NCBI RefSeq assembly: GCF_000013745.1
Contig: NC_007925.1
Coordinates: 5,084,001 to 5,148,000 of the forward strand
Source: Rhodopseudomonas_A palustris_F
GTDB lineage: Bacteria > Pseudomonadota > Alphaproteobacteria > Rhizobiales > Xanthobacteraceae
Direction: 5' to 3'
DNA length: 64,000 bases
A model generated the notes under the pieces. That model saw nothing but the letters and a program-made list of their open reading frames with translations, searched no databases and had not been told where the DNA came from. The stretch's first letter is position 1; every line of letters begins with the position of its first letter. Positions 41,571-50,290 of the stretch are shown here, piece by piece. A program made the translations under genes and the position numbers.

Positions 41571-43228
41571 CACCAGCTCCTGAAGCGTGCCGGCGGCTCG
41601 TAAAGTCCACCGGACCAGGTCACCAGATCCTTCATGCTGCGCGCCGACAGCAACGAACGGTTGGCGTCGGTGCGACGCACGCCGAGATCTTCCGGATAAG
41701 CCACCACGCCCTTTTCGCGCAGCGCCTTGACCTGCTTGGCGGTGGACTTGAGGCCGACCTTGGTGACGCCGGCGACCGCTGCGACCGCGGCGCGGCGCTC
41801 TTCGATGCCGTCTGCCTTGTAGAGGTAGGCGATGCCTTCTTCGGTGGCGACGTGGGTGACGTCTTCACCGTAGATCATCACCGGCGCGATCGGCAGCTTG
41901 GCGTCCTTGCCGACCTGGACCGCGTCGAGGGTTTCGACGAACAGCGGCACGCCGCCGGCCTTGAAGGTCTCCACCACCTGCACGCAGAGCTTTTGGCCGC
42001 GCACGATGGCGTCGTCGGAGGTGATCAGCGACAACCAGGCGGCCGACGGATGCCTGCGGCCGCGCGCGTCGCTGCCGAGGTTGGGGGCGCCGCCGAAGCC
42101 GGCAATACGTCCTTTGGTGACCGTCGAGGAGTTGCCCTGGGCGTCGATCTGCAGGGTCGAGCCCGCGAACAAATCGACCGCGTAGTGGCCGGCGAGCTGC
42201 GCGAACACCCGATTGGAGCGCAGGCTGCCGTCCGCACCGGTGAAGTAGATGTCGGGGCGCGCCGCGACGTACTTCTCCATGCCGTCTTCGTTGCCGAAGC
42301 TGTGGATGCTCTCGACCCAACCGCTCTCGATCGCCGGGATCAAGGTCGGCTGCGGGTTGAGAATCCAGTTGCGGCAGATCTTGCCCTTCAGCCCGAGCTT
42401 GCCGCCATAGGTCGGCAGCAAGAGCTCGATCGCCGCGGTGTCGAAGCCGACGCCGTGGTTGAGCGAGGTCACCTGATGCCGCTCGTAGACGCCGCGGATC
42501 ACCATCATCGCGGTGAGGATCTGCAGCTCCTTGATGTCCTTCGGGTCGCGGGTCTGGATCGGCTCCTTGGCGTAGGGACGATCGCCCTCGACGATGACGT
42601 CGATCCAGCCGCCCGGAATGTCGATGCGCGGCAGCTTGTCGACGATCTGGTTGACCTGGACGATGACGATGCCGTCGCGGAACGCCGCGGCTTCCACCAT
42701 CGACGGCGTGTCTTCGGTGTTGGCACCGGTGTAGAGGTTGCCCTCGCGGTCGGCCATGTCGGCGCAGACCAGCACCGCGTTCGGGATCAGATCGACGAAC
42801 ATCCGGGCCGACAGCTCGACATAGGTGTTGATCGAATTGACCTTGATCTGGCCGTCGTCGAGCATCTGCGCCAACCGCAGGCTCTGCGGACCGGCGAAGC
42901 TGAAGTCGACTTCGCTGGCGATGCCGAGCTCGAAGATCTCCATGTGATCGGGACGCGCGATCGCCCAGATCACCGCCTTGAGGTCATGAATCTTCTTCGG
43001 GTTCACCTTGGCGAGCGAGCGGGACAGAAAATCCGCCTGCTTCTGCACGCTTTCGATGATCACCCGATCGCCGGGGACCAAGAGGGTCTCGAGCGCTTCG
43101 ACGATCTTCTTTTGCGGCAGGAATTTGCCGTTCATCCATGGGCTGACGAGTGCCATGCGACGCTGTTTGCCTTCGCGGCGTGTTGCCCAGGACCGAGCAC
43201 CGGCCACTTCGCTTGTTGCGACGTCCAT
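41570..43228 (-). CDS. mdcA: malonate decarboxylase alpha subunit MdcA (acetyl-ACP:malonate ACP transferase)
   Basis: A 552-aa CoA-transferase-like protein. Conserved text: ALVSPWMNGKFLPQKKIVEA, IWAIARPDHMEIFELGIA, TSLNHGVGFDTAAIELLLP and NEDGMEKYVAARPDIYFTGA. It exchanges acetate for malonate on the carrier protein. First gene of the mdc operon. I start at MDVATSEVAG, with GGAGAG seven bases before it; a further in-frame extension upstream lacks family similarity. Confidence 0.95.
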   Translation of the reverse strand: MDVATSEVAGARSWATRREGKQRRMALVSPWMNGKFLPQKKIVEALETLLVPGDRVIIESVQKQADFLSRSLAKVNPKKIHDLKAVIWAIARPDHMEIFELGIASEVDFSFAGPQSLRLAQMLDDGQIKVNSINTYVELSARMFVDLIPNAVLVCADMADREGNLYTGANTEDTPSMVEAAAFRDGIVIVQVNQIVDKLPRIDIPGGWIDVIVEGDRPYAKEPIQTRDPKDIKELQILTAMMVIRGVYERHQVTSLNHGVGFDTAAIELLLPTYGGKLGLKGKICRNWILNPQPTLIPAIESGWVESIHSFGNEDGMEKYVAARPDIYFTGADGSLRSNRVFAQLAGHYAVDLFAGSTLQIDAQGNSSTVTKGRIAGFGGAPNLGSDARGRRHPSAAWLSLITSDDAIVRGQKLCVQVVETFKAGGVPLFVETLDAVQVGKDAKLPIAPVMIYGEDVTHVATEEGIAYLYKADGIEERRAAVAAVAGVTKVGLKSTAKQVKALREKGVVAYPEDLGVRRTDANRSLLSARSMKDLVTWSGGLYEPPARFRSW

Positions 43229-43531
43229 CGTTGATCTCTCCATTGGAAGGATTGCGCGACCTGCACCGACTGCGCCGCGCAACTGATGACGGCGGGAACC
43301 TGCGCTCGTCACAGCCAATTGAGAAATCGTATTTTTTCCTTTGCTTGATTAGTTTTTCAAATTGAGTTTCTGAAATACATCCTCTGATGGAAGGTAAAAT
43401 AGCGCATGAACGTAAAAGTATGACTGATTGATCTGCAATCATGCGAGTCTTGATAAATCTGACAAATGAACAATTTTCAGCTAGTCATTCGGCAGACGCG
43501 GCGATCGAACGCCGCCCGAGGACTTTGAGCG
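43229..43531. promoter_or_regulatory. divergent promoter region between mdcA and the first LysR gene
   Basis: About 300 bases, AT-rich in its centre (43320-43460), flanked by divergent mdcA and lysR genes. This is the expected place for LysR operators and the mdc promoter. I can see A/T-rich half-sites but no single palindrome good enough to call an operator. Confidence 0.55.
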
Positions 43532-44509
43532 ATGAAAATCCGACAGATCAGAGCCTTCCTGGCGGTCGCCGAGGACTTGCATTTTCGCAAGGCGGCGGAG
43601 CGGCTTGGGCTGACCCAGCCGGCGCTGACTTTGGCGATCCAGGCGCTCGAGGAGGAGATCGGCGTGCCGCTGTTGCAGCGCGACCGCCACGACACCAAGC
43701 TGACATTCGCCGGCGAGGTGTTCCGCGGCGATATCACCGAGATGCTGGCGAGCGCCGAACAGGCCGCCGAGCGCGTCCGCCGCGCCTCCGCCGGCATGTT
43801 CAACTATCTCAAGATCGGATTCATCTCGACCGCCACCACGGCGCGTTTCATGCCGCGGCTGATCAGCGAGTTTCGCCGGATTCATCCTCAGGTCGAGCTC
43901 GGTCTGCAGAACCACGTCAACGTCGACCTGCTGGCGATGATCGAGTCGGCGGCGCTCGATGTCGCCTTCATCCGATTGCCGCTGGTGACGCCGCATCGGG
44001 TCGAAATCGCCAGCGTGTACAAGGAACGCCACGTGCTGCTGTTGCCGGCCGACCATCCGCTGACGCAACAGCCCTCGCTGCGGGTCCGCGATCTGCAGAA
44101 TGCGCCGTTCATCATGTATTCGCGGCGCAACGCGCCCGGATATCACGACCTGATCATGCGCACCCTCAACAGCAACGGCATCAACCCGACGATCGCCCAG
44201 GAGGTCGGCGAGATGTACACCCTGGTGGCGCTGGTGGCGGCCGGCATCGGCATCGCCGTCGCGCCGATTTCCGCGCGCAACTACAATCTTCCGGGGGTGG
44301 TCCTTCGCGAGGCCAGCTGGTTGCCGGCCGCCGAGATCGGTCTCGCCTTCCGCAAGGACGACAGCAGACCGGCAAGCCGGCTGTTCATCGATCTTGCGTT
44401 GCGCACCCGACGGGAGAATGAAGCCGCCAGCGAGGACGAGGCGCCGACCGATCCGAGTTCGCCTGCCGCGGCGGCGTTGACGCGGCGCGACGCCGCGGAA
44501 AAGGAGTGA
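43532..44509 (+). CDS. LysR-type regulator, candidate malonate regulator MdcR (first of a tandem pair)
   Basis: A 325-aa LysR protein. Helix-turn-helix about residues 2-60 (DLHFRKAAERLGLTQPALTLAI); effector domain from KIGFISTATTARFMP onward; a Ser/Glu/Ala-rich tail of about 30 residues ends the protein. It is divergent from mdcA, the usual place of the malonate regulator. It is four bases from a second, related LysR gene. Malonate as effector is inferred. Confidence 0.85.
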   Translation: MKIRQIRAFLAVAEDLHFRKAAERLGLTQPALTLAIQALEEEIGVPLLQRDRHDTKLTFAGEVFRGDITEMLASAEQAAERVRRASAGMFNYLKIGFISTATTARFMPRLISEFRRIHPQVELGLQNHVNVDLLAMIESAALDVAFIRLPLVTPHRVEIASVYKERHVLLLPADHPLTQQPSLRVRDLQNAPFIMYSRRNAPGYHDLIMRTLNSNGINPTIAQEVGEMYTLVALVAAGIGIAVAPISARNYNLPGVVLREASWLPAAEIGLAFRKDDSRPASRLFIDLALRTRRENEAASEDEAPTDPSSPAAAALTRRDAAEKE

Positions 44510-44513
44510 GGTC

Positions 44514-45407
44514 GTGGAATCCAGCCAGTTGCGGTGCTTTCTCGAAGTGGCGGAGACGCTGCATTTCACCCGTGCGGCGGAGCGGCTGCATCTCAGCCAA
44601 CCCGCGCTCAGCACCCAGATCGAGAAGCTCGAACGTGAGCTCGGCGTCGATCTGTTCGAGCGCTCGCACAAGAAGACCACGCTGACCTATTCCGGCACGC
44701 TGTATCGCGAGGAGGCTCGAAAGATCCTCGCACTCGGCAGCCGCGCGGTCGAGCGGGCGCGGCAGGCGGCGGCCGGCCAGATCGGTCGGCTGCGGATCGG
44801 CTTCATCTCCACCGCGGCGGCCTACGTCATCCCGCAGCTGGTCTCCGACTTCCGCAAGCAGGCGCCGAATGTCGAACTCGACCTGCGCCACTATCTGACC
44901 GCCCAGCAGGTCAACCTGCTGTGCGGCGGCGAACTCGATATCGGCTTCCTGCGTATTCCGCTGCGCGAGCCGCGCGGCTTGTCGACCATTCTGGTTCACG
45001 AAGAACCGTACAAGCTGTTCCTGCCGGCAACGCATCCGCTGGCTTCGCAGGCCCGGCTCGAGCTGCAGGATCTCGACGGCGCCGAATTCGTCACCTATTC
45101 GAAGCTGAATGCGCCGGGCTTCGCCGAGACGCTGGCCACGGTGATGCTGCAGGCCGGGATCAGGCCGGCCGCCACCCATGAGGCCAGCGATATGTACTCG
45201 CTGATCTCGCTGGTCTCCGCCGGGGTCGGCATCGCCATTGCGCCGGCCTCGCTGCAGAACTATCGGCTGCCGAATCTGGTGATCCGCGATCTGCAGGGCA
45301 TCCGCCCTTCCGAGGTGGCGCTGGCGCATCGCGACGGGATCGACCATCCCGCCGCGCTGGCCTTCATCCGCGCGGCGCGCGTAATGTCGGACTTCATCAA
45401 GCGGTGA
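44514..45407 (+). CDS. second LysR-type regulator of the tandem pair near mdcA
   Basis: A 297-aa LysR protein, clearly a paralogue of the preceding one (shared TLHFTRAAERL versus DLHFRKAAERL, GFISTA, GFLRIPL versus AFIRLPL). It starts at GTG with AAGGAG seven bases upstream, placed at the end of the first LysR gene, so the two are co-translated. Its own target is unknown. It may form hetero-complexes with its neighbour or respond to a related dicarboxylate; both are guesses. Confidence 0.84.
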   Translation: MESSQLRCFLEVAETLHFTRAAERLHLSQPALSTQIEKLERELGVDLFERSHKKTTLTYSGTLYREEARKILALGSRAVERARQAAAGQIGRLRIGFISTAAAYVIPQLVSDFRKQAPNVELDLRHYLTAQQVNLLCGGELDIGFLRIPLREPRGLSTILVHEEPYKLFLPATHPLASQARLELQDLDGAEFVTYSKLNAPGFAETLATVMLQAGIRPAATHEASDMYSLISLVSAGVGIAIAPASLQNYRLPNLVIRDLQGIRPSEVALAHRDGIDHPAALAFIRAARVMSDFIKR

Positions 45408-45548
45408 GTCCTTTTGCACGCGATGCGTTCGAGGGAAGGCGCGCCTCGCCTGATTGATAGAACGACACCGCGACGCCGTCATCCTGAGCTGCCCGGCTCC
45501 TCAGAGGCTGACCGAACGAGCAGCGAGCCAAATCAGGGATATCGTCTT

Positions 45549-45654
45549 CATTGCGAGCCGAGGACAGCGCGGTGCGCTGGCCGAAGAGCGAAGCAATCCA
45601 GGGGCTTCTTGCGTGGCCCTGGATTGCTTCGTCGCAACAGCTCCTCGCAATGAC
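45549..45654. repeat. palindromic intergenic repeat, family C, full copy
   Basis: The outer ends CATTGCGAG and CTCGCAATGA are inverted repeats. Inside, CGAAGCAATCCAGGG and CCCTGGATTGCTTCG form perfect 15-base arms around a 13-base loop. Its 3' half recurs at 46218-46254. Confidence 0.8.
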
Positions 45655-46217
45655 GGGGTTGCGACGCGTCTCGCGCGCCATCCATCGCCATGCAAATTGT
45701 CAAACAGCCACGTCCGATAACGATCCGCCCACGCGCCATCGCTCTCGCGCAACGCCTTGCGCGAGTGGAGCCGGTAGTTTCCCCCCTCGCCAGGTGAGGG
45801 GGACGGAGCGCCGCAAGGCGCAACCGTGATTGAGTGGCGCTGCCCGGCGCTGCTCGCAAGCAGCGAAAGGCCGCGCACGCCTTGCGGCGCTCCATCGCGG
45901 GATTTGTCGACCCCAGGACCGTGCTTCCGGGGACAGGCGCGATGCACTCCGCACCGCCGATCCGGCGGGCTTTCCCCGCCTTCACCTGTCCCGCGTCCAG
46001 CCAACCAGCAAGTGGCAGAGCCTCGTAGTAGGCCCGGACGGCGACCCGGGGCGTCCCGGGCTTGCGGGTGCGAACCGCGCGCGCAGGACACCGCATCCTC
46101 GCTCCGCCTCATGAGCGCCCTCGAGAAGCGCCCCTCGTGAGCGAGGACGGAGTGATCATAAGCGACGTCGCAAAAGCGGGGATTGCTATCCGCGTTTTTT
46201 TTGCGGAGTGCGTAGCC

Positions 46218-46254
46218 CCGGATTGCTTCGTCGCAAGAGCGGCTCGCAATGACG
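46218..46254. repeat. family C repeat, half copy
   Basis: CCGGATTGCTTCGTCGCAAG followed by CTCGCAATGACG matches the right half of the full element at 45549-45654; the left half is missing. Degenerate remnant. Confidence 0.7.
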
Positions 46255-46343
46255 CGCTGACGCCGGACTTCATTGATCGCTTCGGTCAGACACTCAGCAT
46301 GACGCCGAGCTCGTTTCGCCCGCAGATGCGGGGCCGCATTCGC

Positions 46344-47258
46344 TCAGCGAAAATTGTGATCGAGCGTCTTGTGGATGTGGGTCGCGGCGATCGCCGCATG
46401 TCCGGTGCCGACCGCGATCTGGTGCAGATCCGACACCACGTCGCCCGCGGCATAGATACCGGGCACGGTGGTGCGCTGATGGTCATCCACCTTTAGGCAG
46501 CCGACCGGATTGGTGGCCGCGCCCAATGCGGCGGCGAGATCGGAGCGCACCTCGCAGCCCAGCGCCGGATACACCACGTCGAACGACGGCAGCGCGCGGT
46601 CCGCCAGCCGCGCGCGGATCCGCCCCTGGTCGCGCTCCAGCCCGATCAAAGGTCCGGCGACCGCGATGCCGGCGGCGTCGAGCTCCACCCGGCATTGCTC
46701 CGACGCCGCCTTGCCGTCGATAGTCAGCAACGTGACGTCCTTGGAGTAGCTGCGCAGGAATTTGGCCTTGGCGGCGGCGTCGTTGCCATGGCCGAGCACG
46801 GCGATGCGCTGGTCGGTGACCTCGTAGCCGTCGCACACCGGGCAATAGCGGACGCTGCCCTCCAGCACCGCGTCGTCGAGCCCCGGCAGCTCGGGACCGT
46901 CGTCGACGATGCCGGTGGCCAACAGCACGATGCGGGCGGCGATCCGCCGGCCCGGCGTGCGCGCCACGAAGCCGTCGCCGTCGCGCGCGAGGTCGCTCAC
47001 CCGCTCGGCGATGATCGGCACCCGATAATGCTCGGCCTGTCGCCGCAGATTGGCCAACAGCCCGCGGCCCGAGACGCCATCCGGAAAGCCCGGATAGTTG
47101 TGGCTCTCCGGGATCAGCGCGGCGCGGCTGCAGCCGTCGTCGACCACCACGATGTTGCGGCGATAACGCGCCAGATAGATCGCCGCGGTCAGCCCGGCGG
47201 GGCCGCCGCCCACGATCAGGCAGTCGACGTGGTCGGGAGCAGCGGCGGTCATGGGCAT
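46344..47258 (-). CDS. thioredoxin-reductase-like FAD/NAD(P) oxidoreductase
   Basis: A 304-aa flavoprotein. FAD site: CLIVGGGPAGLTAAIYLARY (about residues 13-32); redox motif CPVC (Cys139, Cys142) followed by DGYE; second nucleotide site VLGHGND; C-terminal GIYAAGDVVSDLHQ binds FAD. The CPVC centre differs from CATC of classical TrxB, so a thioredoxin-like partner other than thioredoxin, or a ferredoxin-type reductase, is possible. I start at MPMTAAA (AGGA nearby); two codons later is an alternative. It follows the YihY gene by five bases. Confidence 0.85.
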   Translation of the reverse strand: MPMTAAAPDHVDCLIVGGGPAGLTAAIYLARYRRNIVVVDDGCSRAALIPESHNYPGFPDGVSGRGLLANLRRQAEHYRVPIIAERVSDLARDGDGFVARTPGRRIAARIVLLATGIVDDGPELPGLDDAVLEGSVRYCPVCDGYEVTDQRIAVLGHGNDAAAKAKFLRSYSKDVTLLTIDGKAASEQCRVELDAAGIAVAGPLIGLERDQGRIRARLADRALPSFDVVYPALGCEVRSDLAAALGAATNPVGCLKVDDHQRTTVPGIYAAGDVVSDLHQIAVGTGHAAIAATHIHKTLDHNFR

Positions 47259-47263
47259 GGATC

Positions 47264-48319
47264 CTAGCTGTTCCGGCCGACCAATTGCGGGTCCCGGCGG
47301 ATTGTCTTCGGGGAGGCGCCGCGGCGGGCGCCGGGCGTGCCGAGCTGCTGGTCGATCGCGGAATTCAGCTGCGCGCCGAGCAGCACCACGATGGTGGTCA
47401 TCCACATCCACACCATCAGGCCGATCGCGGCGCCGAGCGAGCCGTAGGTGGCGTCGTAGTTGGCGAAATTGGCCAGGTAATAAGACAGCGCCGCCGACCC
47501 CGCGAGCCAGCTCAGCGCCGCGGCGACGCTGCCCGGCGAAATCCAGCGCCATTGCGGCGCGGTGAGGCTCGGCCCGTAGCGATACAGCACCGCCAGTCCG
47601 AACAGTACCAGCACGGCGAGCGCCGGCCACCGGCCGTAGCGGATCAGCGCGTCGGCGGTGGCGCCGAGGCCGACCATCGACAGCACGATCGGCGCGGCCA
47701 CCACCAGCCCGATCGCCGCCAACACCGCCGCCAGGCTGCCCAAGGTGAACGCCAGCGACACCGCGTTGAGCTTGAAGAAGCCGCGCTTCTCCTGCTCGCC
47801 ATAGACCACGTTGAGCGAATCGATGATCGCCTTCATGCCGCCATTGGCGCTCCACAGCGCCAGCGCCATGCTGAACAGGAAGGCGGTGCCGAGTTTGACG
47901 TCGCCCTTGGCCAGCACCCGGCCGACCTGGTCCTGAATGATGCTGAAGGCGCCCGCGGGCACCAAGCCGGCGAGCAGCGACAGGTGTTGATTGATGGTGT
48001 TGCCGTCGGAGAACAGCGCGTAGGACGACACCAGCGCGGTGATCGCCGGAAACAGCGCCAGCAGCCCGTAGAACACCGTGCCGGCCGCGACCGCCAGCAG
48101 CCGGTCGTCGTTGGTGCGGTGATAGAGCGTGACGAGGATGGTCTTCCAGGCGGCCCACGACCGCAGCGAGGCCGGCCCATCGGGCGCGGTTTGGTGATCC
48201 GCCGCCCGGCGGGGCGGCGGATCGTCGGCTAATGAGTCTCGGAGTCCTGCCAACGCTCCAGATCCGGCTTGGTCGGCTTCTGATTGGGGCTCTGAGCGCT
48301 CTGGCCGGGGTCTTGCCAT
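47264..48319 (-). CDS. YihY/BrkB-family inner-membrane protein
   Basis: A 351-aa protein with six predicted helices and the family core beginning DDRLLAVAAGTVFYGLLALFP (about residue 70), later WSANGGMKAIIDSLN and YGSLGAAIGLMVWMWMT. The family was once called ribonuclease BN by mistake and its role is unknown. The first 50 residues are hydrophilic and lack an internal start codon, so the gene appears to begin inside the upstream 56-aa gene, overlapping by 91 bases in another frame. Confidence 0.82.
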   Translation of the reverse strand: MARPRPERSEPQSEADQAGSGALAGLRDSLADDPPPRRAADHQTAPDGPASLRSWAAWKTILVTLYHRTNDDRLLAVAAGTVFYGLLALFPAITALVSSYALFSDGNTINQHLSLLAGLVPAGAFSIIQDQVGRVLAKGDVKLGTAFLFSMALALWSANGGMKAIIDSLNVVYGEQEKRGFFKLNAVSLAFTLGSLAAVLAAIGLVVAAPIVLSMVGLGATADALIRYGRWPALAVLVLFGLAVLYRYGPSLTAPQWRWISPGSVAAALSWLAGSAALSYYLANFANYDATYGSLGAAIGLMVWMWMTTIVVLLGAQLNSAIDQQLGTPGARRGASPKTIRRDPQLVGRNS

Positions 48320-48399
48320 GGCTTGTCGGTCCCGCTCTTCTGCTGATCGTGCTTGGTGTGCGGATCGTGCTTGGTGCCGGAATCTGAATTGTCAGCCAT
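48229..48399 (-). CDS. 56-aa hydrophilic protein upstream of yihY
   Basis: A short charged protein, MADNSDSGTKHDPHTKH at the start and LERWQDSETH at the end, rich in Asp, Lys, Gln and Pro, with no hydrophobic segment. It resembles small disordered stress-associated proteins but I recognise no family. GGAG lies 11 bases upstream, a long spacing. It starts just after the 260-aa membrane protein and overlaps the N-terminal codons of yihY, so one of the two starts may be wrong. Confidence 0.5.
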   Translation of the reverse strand: MADNSDSGTKHDPHTKHDQQKSGTDKPWQDPGQSAQSPNQKPTKPDLERWQDSETH

Positions 48400-48401
48400 G
48401 A

Positions 48402-49184
48402 TCAACGTTGCTCCGCAGACTGGATCCGGCTGCCCGCATGATCCGCGGCCCGCTTGATCTTGTCCCCGACCTCGCCGGCCTCGGCCTTCAGCTGCTCCGG
48501 GGTCAGCCCCTGGCGACGGGCTTCGTCGCCGGCCGCATCGACCGCATCGCTGGCGAATTCCTGCACCCGGCCGGCCTGCTCGCCGACGAACTCCGAGGCG
48601 CGGGCTTTGAGCTCGTCGCTGCTGTCGCCGAAATACTCCGCCTCGAGCCTGGTGGTCGGCAACGACGCCGCGATGCCGGCGCCGATTGCCAGACCGACGG
48701 CGCCGAGCAGCAACGGCTGCTCTTCGAACATGTCGCTGAGCCGCGACCGCGCCGAAGCCAACAGATCGGCGCTGCGCTCCGGAATCGCATGCGCCAATCC
48801 GGACGCCGATTCCGCCACCTCGGAGCCGAGCCGCGAGGCGCGGTCGAGCGCGCCTGACGCGGTGTCGCGAACCGTCTGCGACGCCGCCCCGACCATCGCG
48901 CCGGCGCTTTCGCCGGCCTCCGACAATTGCTCTCCGATCGCATTGACGCGGCTCTGCACCGCAGCGCGACCGGACGACAACGCGTCGGCGGCGGCGTCCG
49001 GCAAGCGGTCGAGACCGCCGCGGCGGGCCAGCCGCTGCGCGGCGTCGACGGTCTTGCCGCCGCTGAACAGCCACAGCACGCCCATCCCGATCAATGCGGT
49101 GGAAACCGGATTGCGGCGCACCGCCTGGCCGAGATTGCGGACGAAATCCGCGCCCATGGTTTCGTAGGCCGAGTTTACGCTCAT
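48402..49184 (-). CDS. 260-aa envelope protein with two short membrane spans and amphipathic helices
   Basis: Hydrophobic segments lie at about residues 25-42 (NPVSTALIGMGVLWLFSGG) and 157-174 (LLLGAVGLAIGAGIAASLP). Between and after them are Ala/Glu/Arg-rich amphipathic helices like those of DUF883/YqjD or DUF3618 relatives. The segment pairs with LLVAGIGLVLGGLIASALP in the 405-aa neighbour, so the two share a C-terminal anchor type. Function unknown; anchoring to the inner membrane and a role in envelope stress are inferred. The start overlaps the holin-like gene stop as ATGA. Confidence 0.75.
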   Translation of the reverse strand: MSVNSAYETMGADFVRNLGQAVRRNPVSTALIGMGVLWLFSGGKTVDAAQRLARRGGLDRLPDAAADALSSGRAAVQSRVNAIGEQLSEAGESAGAMVGAASQTVRDTASGALDRASRLGSEVAESASGLAHAIPERSADLLASARSRLSDMFEEQPLLLGAVGLAIGAGIAASLPTTRLEAEYFGDSSDELKARASEFVGEQAGRVQEFASDAVDAAGDEARRQGLTPEQLKAEAGEVGDKIKRAADHAGSRIQSAEQR

Positions 49185-49573
49185 CGTACCATCTCCTTGG
49201 CGGCGATCTTGTCGCGCTCGATTTCCTGGATCATCACGGTTGGCTTCAAGGCGTCGCCGGACAGCCGGCTGATGCCGATGCTGATCAGGATCAGCGCCAG
49301 CACGCCCGCGCCGCCGCCGGTGATCAGATAGGACATCGCCGGGGTGAAGCCGGCCTGCGTCAACGCCGCCGCGATCGAGAACAAGATCAGCACCAATGCC
49401 GGCATGAAGATCACCGCGCCGGCGCCGATCATCGCGCCGGCCCGGCCGATCTGGCCGAGCTTTTCGGAGAATTCGGCGCGCGCCAGATCGATTTCGTTGC
49501 TCAGCAGTTTGGCGAGCTGGCCGAAGGCGTCGCTGAACAGTTCGGGTATCGACCGATTAGCTGGTGAATTCAT
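49181..49573 (-). CDS. holin-like superfamily protein (phage_holin_3_6 / YqjE type)
   Basis: A 130-aa protein: a helical N-terminus (LAKLLSNEIDLARAEFSEKL) followed by two membrane helices (about residues 46-74 and 80-102). This is the pattern of the Phage_holin_3_6 family, which includes E. coli YqjE and is not a phage lysis gene. Its neighbours encode long helical, membrane-anchored proteins, as in the yqjCDE operon. It overlaps both flanking genes. Confidence 0.8.
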   Translation of the reverse strand: MNSPANRSIPELFSDAFGQLAKLLSNEIDLARAEFSEKLGQIGRAGAMIGAGAVIFMPALVLILFSIAAALTQAGFTPAMSYLITGGGAGVLALILISIGISRLSGDALKPTVMIQEIERDKIAAKEMVR

Positions 49574-50237
49574 CGCGATACCCCCTGTTGTCGTCGGACG
49601 TCGCGCGCTGCGAGGTGCCCCGGCCGGTGTCGGCCGAGCCGCCGGCGTTATCGCCCGAACTCTTCAGGAACCGCACCACGCCGAAGCCGGCGAGCACCGC
49701 GAGGCCGAGGAATGCGGTCGGCTGGCGCCGCGCGAAGGATTGCGCGCCGGCGACCAAGTCCTGCAGATCGCCGTTGCGGACGCTGTCGGACACGCCTTCC
49801 ACCTTGGACGCGGCCTTGCGGATGTAGCTCGCGGCGAACGGCAGATCCTGATCGAACTCGCGGGCGGCGCGCCGCATGGTTTCGGCGAGATTGCCGACAT
49901 AGTCGGCGCCGACGCCCTGCTGGTCGTGCACGCGTTCCTTGATCTTGTCGCCGGCCTGCGCGGCGAAATCCTTCGCCGCTTCGGTGAACTCGGCGGCCTG
50001 ATGCTTGATGGTCTCGGCCGAAGAGCCGGCCAGCTCGCTGACCTTGTCCTTGAAGTCGCCGGCCTTGTCCTTGATGTCGCGACCGGCGTCCTTGCCGGCC
50101 TCCTTGAGATCCCGGCCGGCGGCCACGGTCTGCTCGGTGACGCCGCGCAGACTCTGCGGCGCCGAGCCTGACTGCTTCGTCGAGTTGCCGACGCTGGAAT
50201 TCGACGGAGTGGTGCTCTTGAAGCTCTGTTCAGCCAT
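49557..50237 (-). CDS. 226-aa helical protein with a C-terminal membrane segment
   Basis: An Asp/Lys/Ala-rich protein with heptad-like helices (GRDLKEAGKDAGRDIKDKAG and following) that resemble late-embryogenesis-abundant or apolipoprotein-like repeats, then a hydrophobic span near residues 172-190 (TAFLGLAVLAGFGVVRFL). Function unknown. Seventeen bases overlap the holin-like gene, which argues for co-translation. Sequence composition suggests an envelope or desiccation-stress protein; this is inference. Confidence 0.72.
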   Translation of the reverse strand: MAEQSFKSTTPSNSSVGNSTKQSGSAPQSLRGVTEQTVAAGRDLKEAGKDAGRDIKDKAGDFKDKVSELAGSSAETIKHQAAEFTEAAKDFAAQAGDKIKERVHDQQGVGADYVGNLAETMRRAAREFDQDLPFAASYIRKAASKVEGVSDSVRNGDLQDLVAGAQSFARRQPTAFLGLAVLAGFGVVRFLKSSGDNAGGSADTGRGTSQRATSDDNRGYRDEFTS

Positions 50238-50290
50238 TATCTTTCCTTCCCGGATTTAGATGTTTCGCTGTCTGTTCAACGCTGTCTGGT

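Larger units (their letters stand above)
45408..46343. other. gene-free stretch of about 0.9 kb holding palindromic repeat remnants
   Basis: No open frame here looks like a protein: those present are Arg/Pro/Ser-rich and overlap each other. The stretch contains a GTCATCCTGAG start of a degenerate palindrome (about 45478), a full family-C element and a half element (listed separately), and several short inverted segments. The ends face two converging genes. It looks like a landing zone for intergenic repeats, possibly with an eroded gene I cannot identify. Confidence 0.6.

Noticed and set aside
45414..46140. Several plus- and minus-strand ORFs of 60-200 codons in the gene-free stretch
   Set aside because: They overlap one another, are Arg/Pro/Ser-rich, and coincide with palindromic repeats.
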